The notes under the pieces: generated by a model
What the model was told of the DNA's origin: nothing
Database searches by the model: none
What the model saw: the letters and a program-made list of their open reading frames with translations, nothing else
Translations under genes and position numbers: made by a program
Assembly: GCA_902826815.1 (NCBI GenBank)
Contig: CADEGF010000009.1
Location: 1 to 64,000 of the forward strand
Direction: 5' to 3'
From: an uncultured Mycobacteriaceae bacterium
Lineage (GTDB): Bacteria; Actinomycetota; Actinomycetes; Mycobacteriales; Mycobacteriaceae
DNA: 64,000 bases
Part shown: positions 56,263-64,000 of the stretch, piece by piece
Position numbering within the stretch: the stretch's first letter is position 1
Layout of the letters: each line of letters starts with the position of its first letter

Positions 56263-58017
56263 ATGATCATTGAACACATCTACGACGTCGTCATCGTCGG
56301 CGCGGGCGGCGCGGGAATGCGCGCCGCCGTCGAGGCAGGCCCACGGGCCCGCACCGCGGTGCTGACCAAGCTGTACCCGACGCGTAGCCACACCGGTGCG
56401 GCGCAGGGCGGTATGTGCGCGGCGCTGGCCAACGTCGAAGAGGACAACTGGGAGTGGCACACCTTCGACACCGTCAAGGGCGGCGACTACCTCGCCGACC
56501 AGGACGCCGTCGAGATCATGTGCAAGGAGGCCATCGACGCGGTGCTCGATCTCGAGAAGATGGGCATGCCGTTCAACCGCACCCCGGAAGGCCGCATCGA
56601 CCAGCGCCGGTTCGGCGGGCACACCCGCGACCACGGCAAGGCGCCGGTACGCAGGGCCTGCTACGCCGCCGACCGCACCGGTCACATGATCCTGCAGACC
56701 CTGTACCAGAACTGCGTCAAGCACGACGTCGAGTTCTTCAACGAGTTCTACGCACTGGACGTCTGCTTGACCGACACACCCGGCGGCCCGGTGGCCACGG
56801 GCGTCATCGCCTACGAACTGGCGACGGGCGACATCCACATCTTCGCCGCCAAGGCGATCGTGTTCGCCACCGGCGGATCGGGCCGGATGTACAAGACGAC
56901 GTCCAACGCGCACACCCTGACGGGTGACGGCCTCGGCATCATCTTCCGTAAGGGACTTCCCCTGGAGGACATGGAGTTTCACCAGTTCCATCCGACGGGC
57001 CTCGCCGGTCTGGGCATCCTCATCTCCGAGGCCGTCCGCGGCGAGGGCGGCAGGCTGCTGAACGGCGAGGGTGAGCGGTTCATGGAGCGCTACGCGCCCA
57101 CCATCGTCGATCTGGCTCCCCGCGACATCGTGGCCCGCTCGATGGTGCTCGAGGTGCTGGAGGGCCGCGGCGCGGGTCCGCTCAAGGACTACGTCTACAT
57201 CGACGTGCGCCATCTCGGCGCGGACGTCCTCGAAGCCAAGCTGCCGGACATCACCGAATTCGCCAGGACCTACCTGGGCGTCGACCCGGTCAAGGAACTC
57301 GTTCCCGTCTATCCGACCTGCCACTACGTGATGGGCGGAATCCCGACCACCGTGCACGGACAGGTGTTGCGCGACAACACGAACGTCGTCGCCGGGCTCT
57401 ACGCCGCGGGCGAATGCGCGTGTGTCTCCGTGCACGGGGCCAACCGGCTCGGCACCAACTCGCTGCTCGACATCAACGTGTTCGGGCGTCGCGCGGGTAT
57501 TGCGGCCGCGAACTATGCCCTCGGCCATGACCACGTCGAGATGCCCGAGCACCCCGAGGGCCTGGTGGTGGGCTGGATCGGCGACATCCTGTCCGAGCAC
57601 GGCAACGAGCGCGTCGCCGATATCCGCGGCGCGCTGCAGCAGACCATGGACAACAACGCCGCGGTGTTCCGCACCGAGGAGACCCTGAAGCAGGCGCTCA
57701 CCGACATCCATGCCCTCAAGGAGCGCTACGCCCGAATCACGGTGCACGACAAGGGCAAGCGCTTCAACAGCGATCTGCTCGAAGCCATCGAGCTCGGCAT
57801 GCTGCTCGAGTTGGCCGAGGTGACCGTCGTCGGCGCGCTCAATCGCAAGGAGTCGCGCGGCGGCCATGCCCGCGAGGACTACCCCAACCGCGACGACACC
57901 AACTACATGCGCCACACGATGGCCTATAAGGACGGCACGGATCTGCTGAGTGATATCCGGCTGGACTACAAGCCCGTGGTGCAGACGCGATACGAGCCGA
58001 TGGAACGGAAGTACTGA
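56263..58017 (+). CDS. sdhA: succinate dehydrogenase flavoprotein subunit
   Basis: This 584-residue subunit starts MIIEHIYDVVIVGAGGAG. It has the covalent-FAD histidine in SHTGAAQGGM, the active-site HQFHPTG and HGANRLGTNSLLD. It oxidises succinate to fumarate. ATG 56263 matches the known start; a GGAGG site lies 11 nt before it. A six-codon frame (56253-56273) overlaps the start but sits too near the site to be convincing. Confidence 0.95.
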   Translation: MIIEHIYDVVIVGAGGAGMRAAVEAGPRARTAVLTKLYPTRSHTGAAQGGMCAALANVEEDNWEWHTFDTVKGGDYLADQDAVEIMCKEAIDAVLDLEKMGMPFNRTPEGRIDQRRFGGHTRDHGKAPVRRACYAADRTGHMILQTLYQNCVKHDVEFFNEFYALDVCLTDTPGGPVATGVIAYELATGDIHIFAAKAIVFATGGSGRMYKTTSNAHTLTGDGLGIIFRKGLPLEDMEFHQFHPTGLAGLGILISEAVRGEGGRLLNGEGERFMERYAPTIVDLAPRDIVARSMVLEVLEGRGAGPLKDYVYIDVRHLGADVLEAKLPDITEFARTYLGVDPVKELVPVYPTCHYVMGGIPTTVHGQVLRDNTNVVAGLYAAGECACVSVHGANRLGTNSLLDINVFGRRAGIAAANYALGHDHVEMPEHPEGLVVGWIGDILSEHGNERVADIRGALQQTMDNNAAVFRTEETLKQALTDIHALKERYARITVHDKGKRFNSDLLEAIELGMLLELAEVTVVGALNRKESRGGHAREDYPNRDDTNYMRHTMAYKDGTDLLSDIRLDYKPVVQTRYEPMERKY

Positions 58018-58805
58018 TGACCATCACTCCCGACGTCGAAAACCCGGCCACCAAGGATCCGGAGCTTCCGCCGATCCCCGACGGCGCGGTCATGGTGACG
58101 CTGAAGATCGCCCGCTTCAACCCCGAGAACCCCGACGCGGCCGGCTACCAGAGCTTCCGAGTGCCGTGCCTGCCCAGCGACCGACTGCTGAACCTTCTGC
58201 ACTACGTGAAGTGGTATCTCGACGGCACCCTGACGTTCCGGCGGTCCTGCGCGCACGGTGTGTGTGGCTCGGATGCGATGCGCATCAACGGCGTCAACCG
58301 GCTGGCGTGCAAGGTGCTGATGCGCGATCTGCTGCCCAAGAAGTCGGGCAAGCAGCTAACGATCACCATCGAACCGATCCGCGGCCTGCCTGTCGAGAAG
58401 GACCTCGTGGTCGACATGGAGCCGTTCTTCGACGCCTACCGGGCGGTCAAGCCGTACCTGATCGTCAGCGGCAATCCGCCCACCCGCGAGCGGATTCAGA
58501 GCGCGACCGACCGCGCACGCTACGACGACACCACCAAGTGCATCCTGTGCGCATGCTGCACCACCAGCTGCCCGATCTATTGGAGCGAGGGCAGCTATTT
58601 CGGGCCTGCCGCGATCGTCAACGCGCACCGGTTCATCTTCGACAGCCGCGACGAGGCCGCCGCCGAACGCCTCGACATCCTCAACGAGGTCGACGGCGTC
58701 TGGCGTTGCCGCACCACCTTCAACTGCACGGAGTCGTGCCCGCGCGGAATCCAGGTGACCCAGGCGATACAGGAGGTCAAGCGCGCTTTGATGTTCGCGC
58801 GCTAG
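58017..58805 (+). CDS. sdhB: succinate dehydrogenase iron-sulphur subunit
   Basis: This 262-residue subunit has a plant-type [2Fe-2S] domain (C78, C83 and C98 near SCAHGVCGSDAM) and a bacterial-ferredoxin domain with CILCACCTTSCP (about 175-185) and CTESCPRG for the [4Fe-4S] and [3Fe-4S] clusters. It carries electrons from SdhA to quinone. The ATG shares one base with the sdhA stop. It closes the sdhCDAB operon. Confidence 0.95.
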   Translation: MTITPDVENPATKDPELPPIPDGAVMVTLKIARFNPENPDAAGYQSFRVPCLPSDRLLNLLHYVKWYLDGTLTFRRSCAHGVCGSDAMRINGVNRLACKVLMRDLLPKKSGKQLTITIEPIRGLPVEKDLVVDMEPFFDAYRAVKPYLIVSGNPPTRERIQSATDRARYDDTTKCILCACCTTSCPIYWSEGSYFGPAAIVNAHRFIFDSRDEAAAERLDILNEVDGVWRCRTTFNCTESCPRGIQVTQAIQEVKRALMFAR

Positions 58806-58899
58806 TCCATCGCGGCGGCGATCGCGATTGATCTCGGCGGCGAGTGGGTACCTCCAGGTTTGCCAGGAAGTCCCACTCACAGAAACCGAGATTGGACCC

Positions 58900-59298
58900 A
58901 TGACTGACCGCTTGATGTTTCGTCGTTTCTCCGTCACCACAGGCATCGCTGCCGCAGCGATCGCGCTCACGCTGACGGCGTGCGGCGGCGGTGAAGACAA
59001 AGGCGACGAGAGCAGCACGTCGGAAACGACGTCGTCCACCACGTCGAGTCCGGTGGCGACGACAACCGCCACGACTCCAGCGCCTGCTCCAGCTCCAGGC
59101 ACGGGCGCACCGGGCACGGAAGCACCCGCACCTGGCGCGGGCGCCGGTCCGGGCGGGGCCGGTGCGACCGCACCGGGCGGCGCGGGTGCAGGAGCCGGAC
59201 CGGGCGGCGCGACCGCAGGCGTTCCGGGTGCGGGTGCCGGAGCCGGACCCGGCGGTGCCGGTGCGTGCGTGGGCAGTACCTGCGTCAGCGTGCCCTGA
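58900..59298 (+). CDS. low-complexity lipoprotein
   Basis: This 132-residue protein has a signal peptide and lipobox LTAC (C28). A Ser/Thr-rich stretch and a long Ala/Gly/Pro-rich tail (GAGAGPGGAG-type) follow, ending in a small ACVGSTCVSVP with two cysteines. The tail has no fold that can be recognised. ATG at 58900 begins the signal peptide. It may be a cell-envelope spacer; no function is proposed. Confidence 0.7.
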   Translation: MTDRLMFRRFSVTTGIAAAAIALTLTACGGGEDKGDESSTSETTSSTTSSPVATTTATTPAPAPAPGTGAPGTEAPAPGAGAGPGGAGATAPGGAGAGAGPGGATAGVPGAGAGAGPGGAGACVGSTCVSVP

Positions 59299-59300
59299 TC

Positions 59301-59438
59301 ACCCGCTGACGTGCGTTGCCGCCCATCGGAGCGCGAGTGTATGGGCTAGGTATGCCGAAAGGCCGTATCTGTCCATAGCCCATACACTCGCGCGAAAGAG
59401 GTGGGGATGGCGCTCTACGCACTACCCGCTGACGTGCG
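59301..59438. repeat. 15-bp direct repeat around the hairpin
   Basis: ACCCGCTGACGTGCG occurs at 59301-59315 and 59424-59438. The second copy is the 3' end of the MFS gene on the minus strand (HVSG and stop). The first lies just after the lipoprotein stop. The pair brackets the hairpin, much as at 12296-12397. Confidence 0.7.
59331..59393. terminator. perfect 18-bp hairpin between convergent genes
   Basis: GCGCGAGTGTATGGGCTA (59331-59348) and its exact reverse complement (59376-59393) form a strong stem with a 27-nt loop, between the lipoprotein and MFS genes. It probably terminates both transcripts. Confidence 0.75.
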
Positions 59439-60798
59439 ACCCCGCATCTCGGGGTAGGCGCAACGTCTCGATCAGCGTGGTGGCCAGCAGTGCGCCCAGC
59501 ACGAGGTATGCGTACGGGTATGAGGTCAGCACGCTGAGCAGCAGCGCCGCGACCGCGATGCCGAGACCCGCGGCGAGTTCCTGGACCGACGAGTTGAGGG
59601 TGTTCCCGTGGGTGAGCTCGTCACCCTCGATGGCTGAGTACGCCAGGGTGTTGTACGCGGTGAAGCCGATGGATCGCAGCGCCCCGCTGACATAAAGAAC
59701 GGCCGCGATGATGACAATCGAAAGTCCCGGCCGAAGCAACGCGAGCAGCCCGAAGCATCCGATCGATGCGATTCCGTTGACCAGCAGCACATTACGGATG
59801 CCGAATCTGCGCATCAGCGGAGTGGTGGCCGGTTTGATGGTGAGGTTGCCAAGGAATAGCGCGGCGACCATGAGGCCCGCGCTCAGCGGTGTCCAGCCGA
59901 AGACGAACTGAAACTGCAGCGGCAGCAGGAACGGCACCGCGGTGATCACCATGCGATAGACCGACCCCGCCGTCACGGTGATGCGCAGCGTCTGCTCGCG
60001 AAGAACCTTCAGCCGCACCAGCGGCGCATCCGTGTGCAGTAGATGCCGAATCGCCCAGCCGAGCAACATGATTGCGACGGCCACCAGGACACCGACCAGC
60101 AGCCAGTCGGTTTCGCTCACGTGGATCTGCTCGAGCGCGATGAGGGCCGACGCGATCCCGAGCCCTATCAGCAGCATGCCGCGCCAGTCCAGGGAACGCA
60201 CCGACGGCGTCGGCTCACCGTGGATGAGCTTGAGCGCCAGGATGAATCCGACGATGCCGATCGGAATGTTGACGAGAAAGATCCATCGCCACGACGTGAA
60301 TGTCGCGATCGCCCCGCCCAGTGCGGGCGCGATGACGGGTGCGGCCAGCGCGGGCCAGGTGAGCAGGGCGATGGCCCGGACGAGATCGGTTTTTTCGGAG
60401 TAGCGCAGTACGGCCAGCCTGCCGACCGGAACCATCATGGCGCCGCCGACACCCTGCAGAACCCGCATGCCGACCAGCATCGGTAGCGACACGCTGGCAG
60501 CACAGCCGATCGAGGCGACAGTGAACACCGCGATGGCGGCGATGAATACCCTGCGCACGCCGAACCTGTCGGCCATCCAACCGGTCGCGGGTATCAGCAC
60601 CGCGACCGTGACCAGGTAGGCAGAGATCGCGACGTTGACGTTGACCGCTGCGACGCCCAACGACTCGGCGATGCGCGGGATGGCAGGCGCGATGATGGTC
60701 GCGTCCAGAATCTCCATGAAGAACGCGCCCGCGACCAACAGGGCCATGCCACGGGGAAATGACGAGCCTGACGGCTGGGCGGGCGTCGGGTCGGACAT
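59422..60798 (-). CDS. MFS exporter, DHA2/EmrB-like
   Basis: This 458-residue transporter has 13-14 hydrophobic segments. The opening FMEILDATIIAPAIPRIAESL and the motif GWMADRFGVRRVF point to the drug:H+ antiporter 2 group. ATG at 60798 is favoured over TTG at 60807 because TAGGTT lies 7 nt upstream of it. It is divergent from the carboxymuconolactone decarboxylase-like gene. The substrate is unknown. Confidence 0.87.
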   Translation of the reverse strand: MSDPTPAQPSGSSFPRGMALLVAGAFFMEILDATIIAPAIPRIAESLGVAAVNVNVAISAYLVTVAVLIPATGWMADRFGVRRVFIAAIAVFTVASIGCAASVSLPMLVGMRVLQGVGGAMMVPVGRLAVLRYSEKTDLVRAIALLTWPALAAPVIAPALGGAIATFTSWRWIFLVNIPIGIVGFILALKLIHGEPTPSVRSLDWRGMLLIGLGIASALIALEQIHVSETDWLLVGVLVAVAIMLLGWAIRHLLHTDAPLVRLKVLREQTLRITVTAGSVYRMVITAVPFLLPLQFQFVFGWTPLSAGLMVAALFLGNLTIKPATTPLMRRFGIRNVLLVNGIASIGCFGLLALLRPGLSIVIIAAVLYVSGALRSIGFTAYNTLAYSAIEGDELTHGNTLNSSVQELAAGLGIAVAALLLSVLTSYPYAYLVLGALLATTLIETLRLPRDAGSHVSG

Positions 60799-60826
60799 CG
60801 CCGTCAACCTAACCTGCCGTCGGTGC

Positions 60827-60853
60827 TGTCACACATCGGCGGGCTGTGCCGTC
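60827..60853 (+). promoter_or_regulatory. ECF41-type sigma factor promoter
   Basis: TGTCACA (60827-60833), a 16-nt spacer and CGTC (60850-60853) match the ECF41 promoter signature as I recall it (TGTCACA-N16-CGTC). It ends 8 nt before the ATG of the neighbouring decarboxylase-like gene, so the transcript would be leaderless or nearly so. The ECF41-type sigma factor gene lies next to that gene. Confidence 0.8.
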
Positions 60854-60861
60854 TTCCCTAT

Positions 60862-61497
60862 ATGACACAGAAAACGAGGATCGCTCCCCTGCCGCCGCAG
60901 CGCGCATCGCTGCTGACCAGGCTGATGTACAAGTTCGCCAAACGCCGGTTCGGCGAGGTGCCGGAACCGTTCACCGTCGCCGCCCATCACCCGCGGCTGC
61001 TGATGGCCAACGGTGTCCACGAGATGCTGCTGCAGTCGGCATCCAAGAAGGTGCCCGCCAACGTGCGCGAGCTGGCCGTGTTTTGGACGGCGCGCACGGT
61101 CGGATGTTCGTGGTGCGTCGACTTCGGCTCGATGTTGATTCGCCTCGAGGGCCTCGACGTCGAACGGCTCAAGCATGTGGACGAGTACGCAACATCACCG
61201 CTTTTCACCGACGACGAACGCGCTGCCATCGCCTACGCCGACGCCATGTCGACCGATCCGCACACCATCACCGATGAGCAGGTCGACGACCTTCGGCGCC
61301 GCTTCGGCGACGACGGGGTGATCGAGTTGACCTACCAGATCGGCGTGGAGAACATGCGGGCCAGGATGTACTCAGCGCTTGGCATCACCGAACAAGGCTT
61401 CAGCTCGGGTGACGCGTGCCGGGTGCCGTGGGCTGAGGCCGACGAGCGCTCGCGCGAGGAGCAGACTACCGAGGACTCCGCATCGGAGAGCCGTTGA
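60862..61497 (+). CDS. carboxymuconolactone decarboxylase-family protein
   Basis: This 211-residue alpha-helical protein has the AhpD-like motif CSWC (C82, C85) preceded by E70, the usual proton-relay or peroxidase residues of the family. ECF41 sigma factors are known to be encoded beside carboxymuconolactone decarboxylases, oxidoreductases or epimerases. ATG at 60862 is supported by the ECF41-type promoter just upstream and the lack of a Shine-Dalgarno. It overlaps the convergent sigma gene by 32 bp. Confidence 0.87.
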   Translation: MTQKTRIAPLPPQRASLLTRLMYKFAKRRFGEVPEPFTVAAHHPRLLMANGVHEMLLQSASKKVPANVRELAVFWTARTVGCSWCVDFGSMLIRLEGLDVERLKHVDEYATSPLFTDDERAAIAYADAMSTDPHTITDEQVDDLRRRFGDDGVIELTYQIGVENMRARMYSALGITEQGFSSGDACRVPWAEADERSREEQTTEDSASESR

Positions 61498-62377
61498 ACT
61501 TGTCGGGGTTCGCGATATCCCATATGGCGCAAACCTTTCCGTCGCGCACCGTCATCGCGGTCACCCGCGGCGACATCTCGGGATAGCCGCCGTCGGCGGC
61601 GGCACCCGGCGTGTAGCTGCCGAGCTCGCCGTTGACTAGGGCCAGCTGGGCGGTCGCGAGGAAGTTCGGCCCGTACCTATGGGCGAGCCCGAGTAGGAAC
61701 CGCGCGACCTTGTCCGGCCCGTGGATGACGCGAGCCGCCGTCGGCGCCATTCGGTTGGAGTCGCCGGTGAAGGTCACCTCCGGATGGAGAAGGTGCACAA
61801 CGGCATTCAAATCACCGGCGGCCAACGCGGCCATCAAGGACCCGACCAGTTCGTTGTGGGTGGCTGCCGGCACCGATGCCGGCGCGGAGGTGACGGCCCG
61901 CCGGGCCCGGGACGCCAACTGGCGCGCCGTGGCGTCGCTGACGCCGAGCACCGGCGCGATCTCGGCGAACGGCACCGCGAAGCCGTCGTGCAATACGAAG
62001 GCCACCCGCTGGTCGGGCGTCAACCGCTCCAGCACCACCATGGCCGCGAACCTCGCGTCCTCACCCGCCACAACGGCCTCGAGCGGATCGTTGCCGTCGA
62101 AGCCGGTCACCACCGGTTCTGGTAACCACTCTCCGACGTAGGTCTCGCGCCGATGTGCCGCCGAGCGCAACCGGTCAAGGCCCAACCTGCTGACCACCGT
62201 CGTCAGCCAGGCCCGCAGGTCGGTGATCTCGCGCGAACGCTCGTTGCGATCCCAGCGCAGCCATGCGTCCTGGACGACGTCTTCGGCGTCGGCGAGAGTT
62301 CCGGTGAGCCGATACGCCACAGCCAGCAGATGCGGACGTAGATCCTCGAACTCGTCGACTCGCGTGCTCGCGGTCAT
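61466..62377 (-). CDS. sigJ: ECF41 sigma factor, SigJ-like
   Basis: This 303-residue sigma factor has region 2 (LAVAYRLTGTLADAEDVVQDAW), the linker hallmark WLPEP (84-88), region 4 (PFAEIAPVLGVSDATARQLAS) and a fused SnoaL-like C-terminal domain (about 175-303) that controls activity in place of an anti-sigma factor. It matches M. tuberculosis SigJ in architecture. TAGACT lies 6 nt before the ATG (leaderless). The neighbour carries a promoter of the type it should read. Confidence 0.9.
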   Translation of the reverse strand: MTASTRVDEFEDLRPHLLAVAYRLTGTLADAEDVVQDAWLRWDRNERSREITDLRAWLTTVVSRLGLDRLRSAAHRRETYVGEWLPEPVVTGFDGNDPLEAVVAGEDARFAAMVVLERLTPDQRVAFVLHDGFAVPFAEIAPVLGVSDATARQLASRARRAVTSAPASVPAATHNELVGSLMAALAAGDLNAVVHLLHPEVTFTGDSNRMAPTAARVIHGPDKVARFLLGLAHRYGPNFLATAQLALVNGELGSYTPGAAADGGYPEMSPRVTAMTVRDGKVCAIWDIANPDKFNGSPMRSPR

Positions 62378-62490
62378 GAAACAAGTCTAGAAGCTCGCAT
62401 CGGTTACTGATTTCGTCGCCCGTCATGACCCTGTGAACGATTTCGGTGTACAACTCACAGAATCTCCACTGGAACCGTATATTTCCGCAC

Positions 62491-63999
62491 ATGGCAATCA
62501 CGGAAGCTGCGGCTCCGGCGGTCGGCGATAAGGGTCTGCAGGCCGGTGCCATCGGTCTGGTCGGCAACGTGGTCATCGGCTTGGCCGCCGTCGCGCCCGC
62601 CTACAGCCTGGCGGCCACCCTCGGCTACGTCGTTCTCGCCGTCGGCGAGAAGGCGCCGTCGATGTTCATCCTCGCCTTCATCCCGATGTTGCTCGTGGCG
62701 TTCGCTTACAAGGAGTTGTCACAGGACACGCCCGACTGCGGCACCACCTTCACGTGGGGTACCAAGGCATTCGGGCCGTGGATCGGATGGATCGGCGGCT
62801 GGGGCCTTGCCGTATCGGCGATCATCGTGCTCGCCAACGTGGCCGAGGTCGCCGCGATCTACCTGTTCAAGTTCCTTGGCCTGGACGAGCTTGCGGAGAA
62901 CCTGTTCGCCAAGGTGCTGCTCGGGTCGTTCTTCATCGTCGCGATGACGCTGCTGTCCGCCCGCGGCATCGTGGTGTCCGAAAGGGTCCAGAACGTCTTG
63001 ATCGCCATTCAGTTCGGCGTGCTGATCGTCGCGAGCGTCATCGCGCTGATCCGGGTGTTCTCGGGTACCGCGGGCGCACAGGCGATCAGTCCGCAACTGT
63101 CGTGGCTATGGCCCTCCGGCCTCGACCTGTCGTCGATCGCGGCGGCGATCATCCTGTGCGTCTTCATCTACTGGGGGTGGGACGCCTGCCTGGCCGTCGG
63201 CGAGGAAACCAAGGATCCGGGTCGCACACCCGGCATCGCCGCGTTGATCACCACGCTGATCCTGGTGTGCACCTACGTGCTGGTCGCTTATGCGGTGCAG
63301 TCGTTCTCCGGGTTCGGTGACGTCGGTATCGGCCTGAACAACGCGATGAACACCGACGACGTGCTCACCGTGCTCGGTGAGCCCGTCGCAGGTCCGATTC
63401 TGGCGTCGCTGCTGCTGTTGACGGTTTCGGTGTCGGCGCTGTCATCCACCCAGACGACCATCCTGCCGACCGCACGCGGCACGCTGTCGATGGCGGTCTA
63501 CGAGGCCATCCCGAAGCGGTTCGCCACCGTCCACCCGCGCTATATGACGCCCGCATTCGGCACTATCGTGATGGGCCTTTCGGCGCTGTTCTTCTACCTG
63601 CTGCTGACCTTCCTTTCGGAGAACGCACTCGCCGATTCGATCGCCTCGCTTGGCCTCGCAGTGGCGTTCTACTACGGCATCACCGCGTTCGCGTGCGTGT
63701 GGTACTTCCGCGGGACCCTGTTCGAATCGGTGCGGAACTTCTTGTTCCGCGGCCTGTTTCCGTTTCTCGGCGGGGCTTTCATGGCGGCAGCGTTCATTAT
63801 CAGCGCCAAGGACATGATCCAGCCCGATTACGGCTACACGGCGTTCGGTTCGATCGGCGGCGTCTTCGTCCTCGGTGTCGGCATGCTGGTACTGGGTATC
63901 CCGCTGATGCTGGCCTGCTTCGCATTCGGCACCAAGCGGTTCTTCCGCGGTGAAACGCTGAACGCGGGCACCGAAGTCAAGGTCCCCGACGTCTTCTAG
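62491..63999 (+). CDS. APC-superfamily amino-acid permease
   Basis: This 502-residue transporter has about 12 spans. The first is AIGLVGNVVIGLAAVAPAYSLA, and GEETKDPGRTPGIAALITT is the typical APC loop. ATG at 62491 is chosen because TATATT lies 7 nt upstream and it begins MAITEAAAPAV; an upstream ATG would lack that. The gene is complete, with its stop at the window end. The substrate is unknown. Confidence 0.88.
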   Translation: MAITEAAAPAVGDKGLQAGAIGLVGNVVIGLAAVAPAYSLAATLGYVVLAVGEKAPSMFILAFIPMLLVAFAYKELSQDTPDCGTTFTWGTKAFGPWIGWIGGWGLAVSAIIVLANVAEVAAIYLFKFLGLDELAENLFAKVLLGSFFIVAMTLLSARGIVVSERVQNVLIAIQFGVLIVASVIALIRVFSGTAGAQAISPQLSWLWPSGLDLSSIAAAIILCVFIYWGWDACLAVGEETKDPGRTPGIAALITTLILVCTYVLVAYAVQSFSGFGDVGIGLNNAMNTDDVLTVLGEPVAGPILASLLLLTVSVSALSSTQTTILPTARGTLSMAVYEAIPKRFATVHPRYMTPAFGTIVMGLSALFFYLLLTFLSENALADSIASLGLAVAFYYGITAFACVWYFRGTLFESVRNFLFRGLFPFLGGAFMAAAFIISAKDMIQPDYGYTAFGSIGGVFVLGVGMLVLGIPLMLACFAFGTKRFFRGETLNAGTEVKVPDVF

Positions 64000-64000
64000 A

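Noticed and set aside
56253-56273. Six-codon upstream frame (MSSNDH) overlapping the sdhA start
   Set aside because: The GGAGG site is only one base from its ATG, while the spacing to sdhA is usable; it is probably incidental.
1-64000. tRNA or rRNA genes
   Set aside because: No cloverleaf or rRNA-like stretch was recognised by eye; a tRNAscan or Rfam run would be decisive.

Overview
The window is 64 kb of GC-rich, densely packed actinobacterial DNA. Gene content and order point to a Mycolicibacterium/Mycobacterium chromosome. In order it carries counterparts of the M. tuberculosis Rv3296-Rv3319 segment: lhr, nei2, an rluA-type pseudouridine synthase, glpD2, lpdA, a gamma-glutamylcyclotransferase, amiA1/amiB1, deoD, pmmB, upp, an Rv3311-like gene, add-deoA-cdd and sdhCDAB. 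A sigJ-type ECF41 sigma factor follows. Family assignments rest on motifs and recall; no database search was run.

Layout. 1-3.2 kb: a VapBC toxin-antitoxin pair, an SRPBCC protein with a divergent TetR regulator, and an FAD monooxygenase. 3.2-10.4 kb: Lhr helicase, a nitronate monooxygenase-like enzyme, an SDR, and Nei2 glycosylase. 10.4-24.7 kb (accessory): an XRE-cupin regulator divergent from an MFS transporter; the DesA3 desaturase and its reductase opposite a FabR/DesT-like TetR; small secreted proteins; a crotonase; an SDR/NmrA/DUF1330/MOSC run; and a 1443-residue surface protein with Ig/cadherin-like repeats and two beta-propellers. 24.7-37.5 kb (conserved): rluA-type gene, glpD2, lpdA, a DUF559-type nuclease flanked by inverted repeats, the amidohydrolases and the nucleoside-salvage genes, with an AbrB-type transporter/MarR cassette inserted between deoD and pmmB. 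37.5-49.1 kb (accessory): a type VII secretion target and NlpC/P60 pair, a second Ig-like surface protein, gene remnants, an alcohol dehydrogenase, a truncated MFS transporter, a sulfatase and an amino-acid permease. 49.2-58.8 kb: an Rv3311-like protein, a CotH-like kinase, add-deoA-cdd and the succinate dehydrogenase operon. 58.8-64 kb: a low-complexity lipoprotein, an MFS exporter, a carboxymuconolactone decarboxylase-like protein with an ECF41-type promoter, the sigJ-like sigma factor, and an APC permease.

Functionally, amiA1/amiB1, deoD, pmmB, upp, add, deoA and cdd form a nucleoside and sugar-phosphate salvage neighbourhood beside the TCA/respiratory complex SdhCDAB. The accessory blocks carry surface, lipid and transport functions.

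The best leads are: the ECF41 sigma factor with a perfect-looking cognate promoter directly before its neighbour; three direct copies of the last codons of an NlpC/P60 gene marking segment boundaries in the accessory block; a nuclease gene bracketed by 45-bp inverted repeats; a double seven-bladed propeller surface protein with a perfect 300-bp internal duplication; and a leaderless arrangement (TAnnnT 6-8 nt before the start codon) at most transcription-unit heads.
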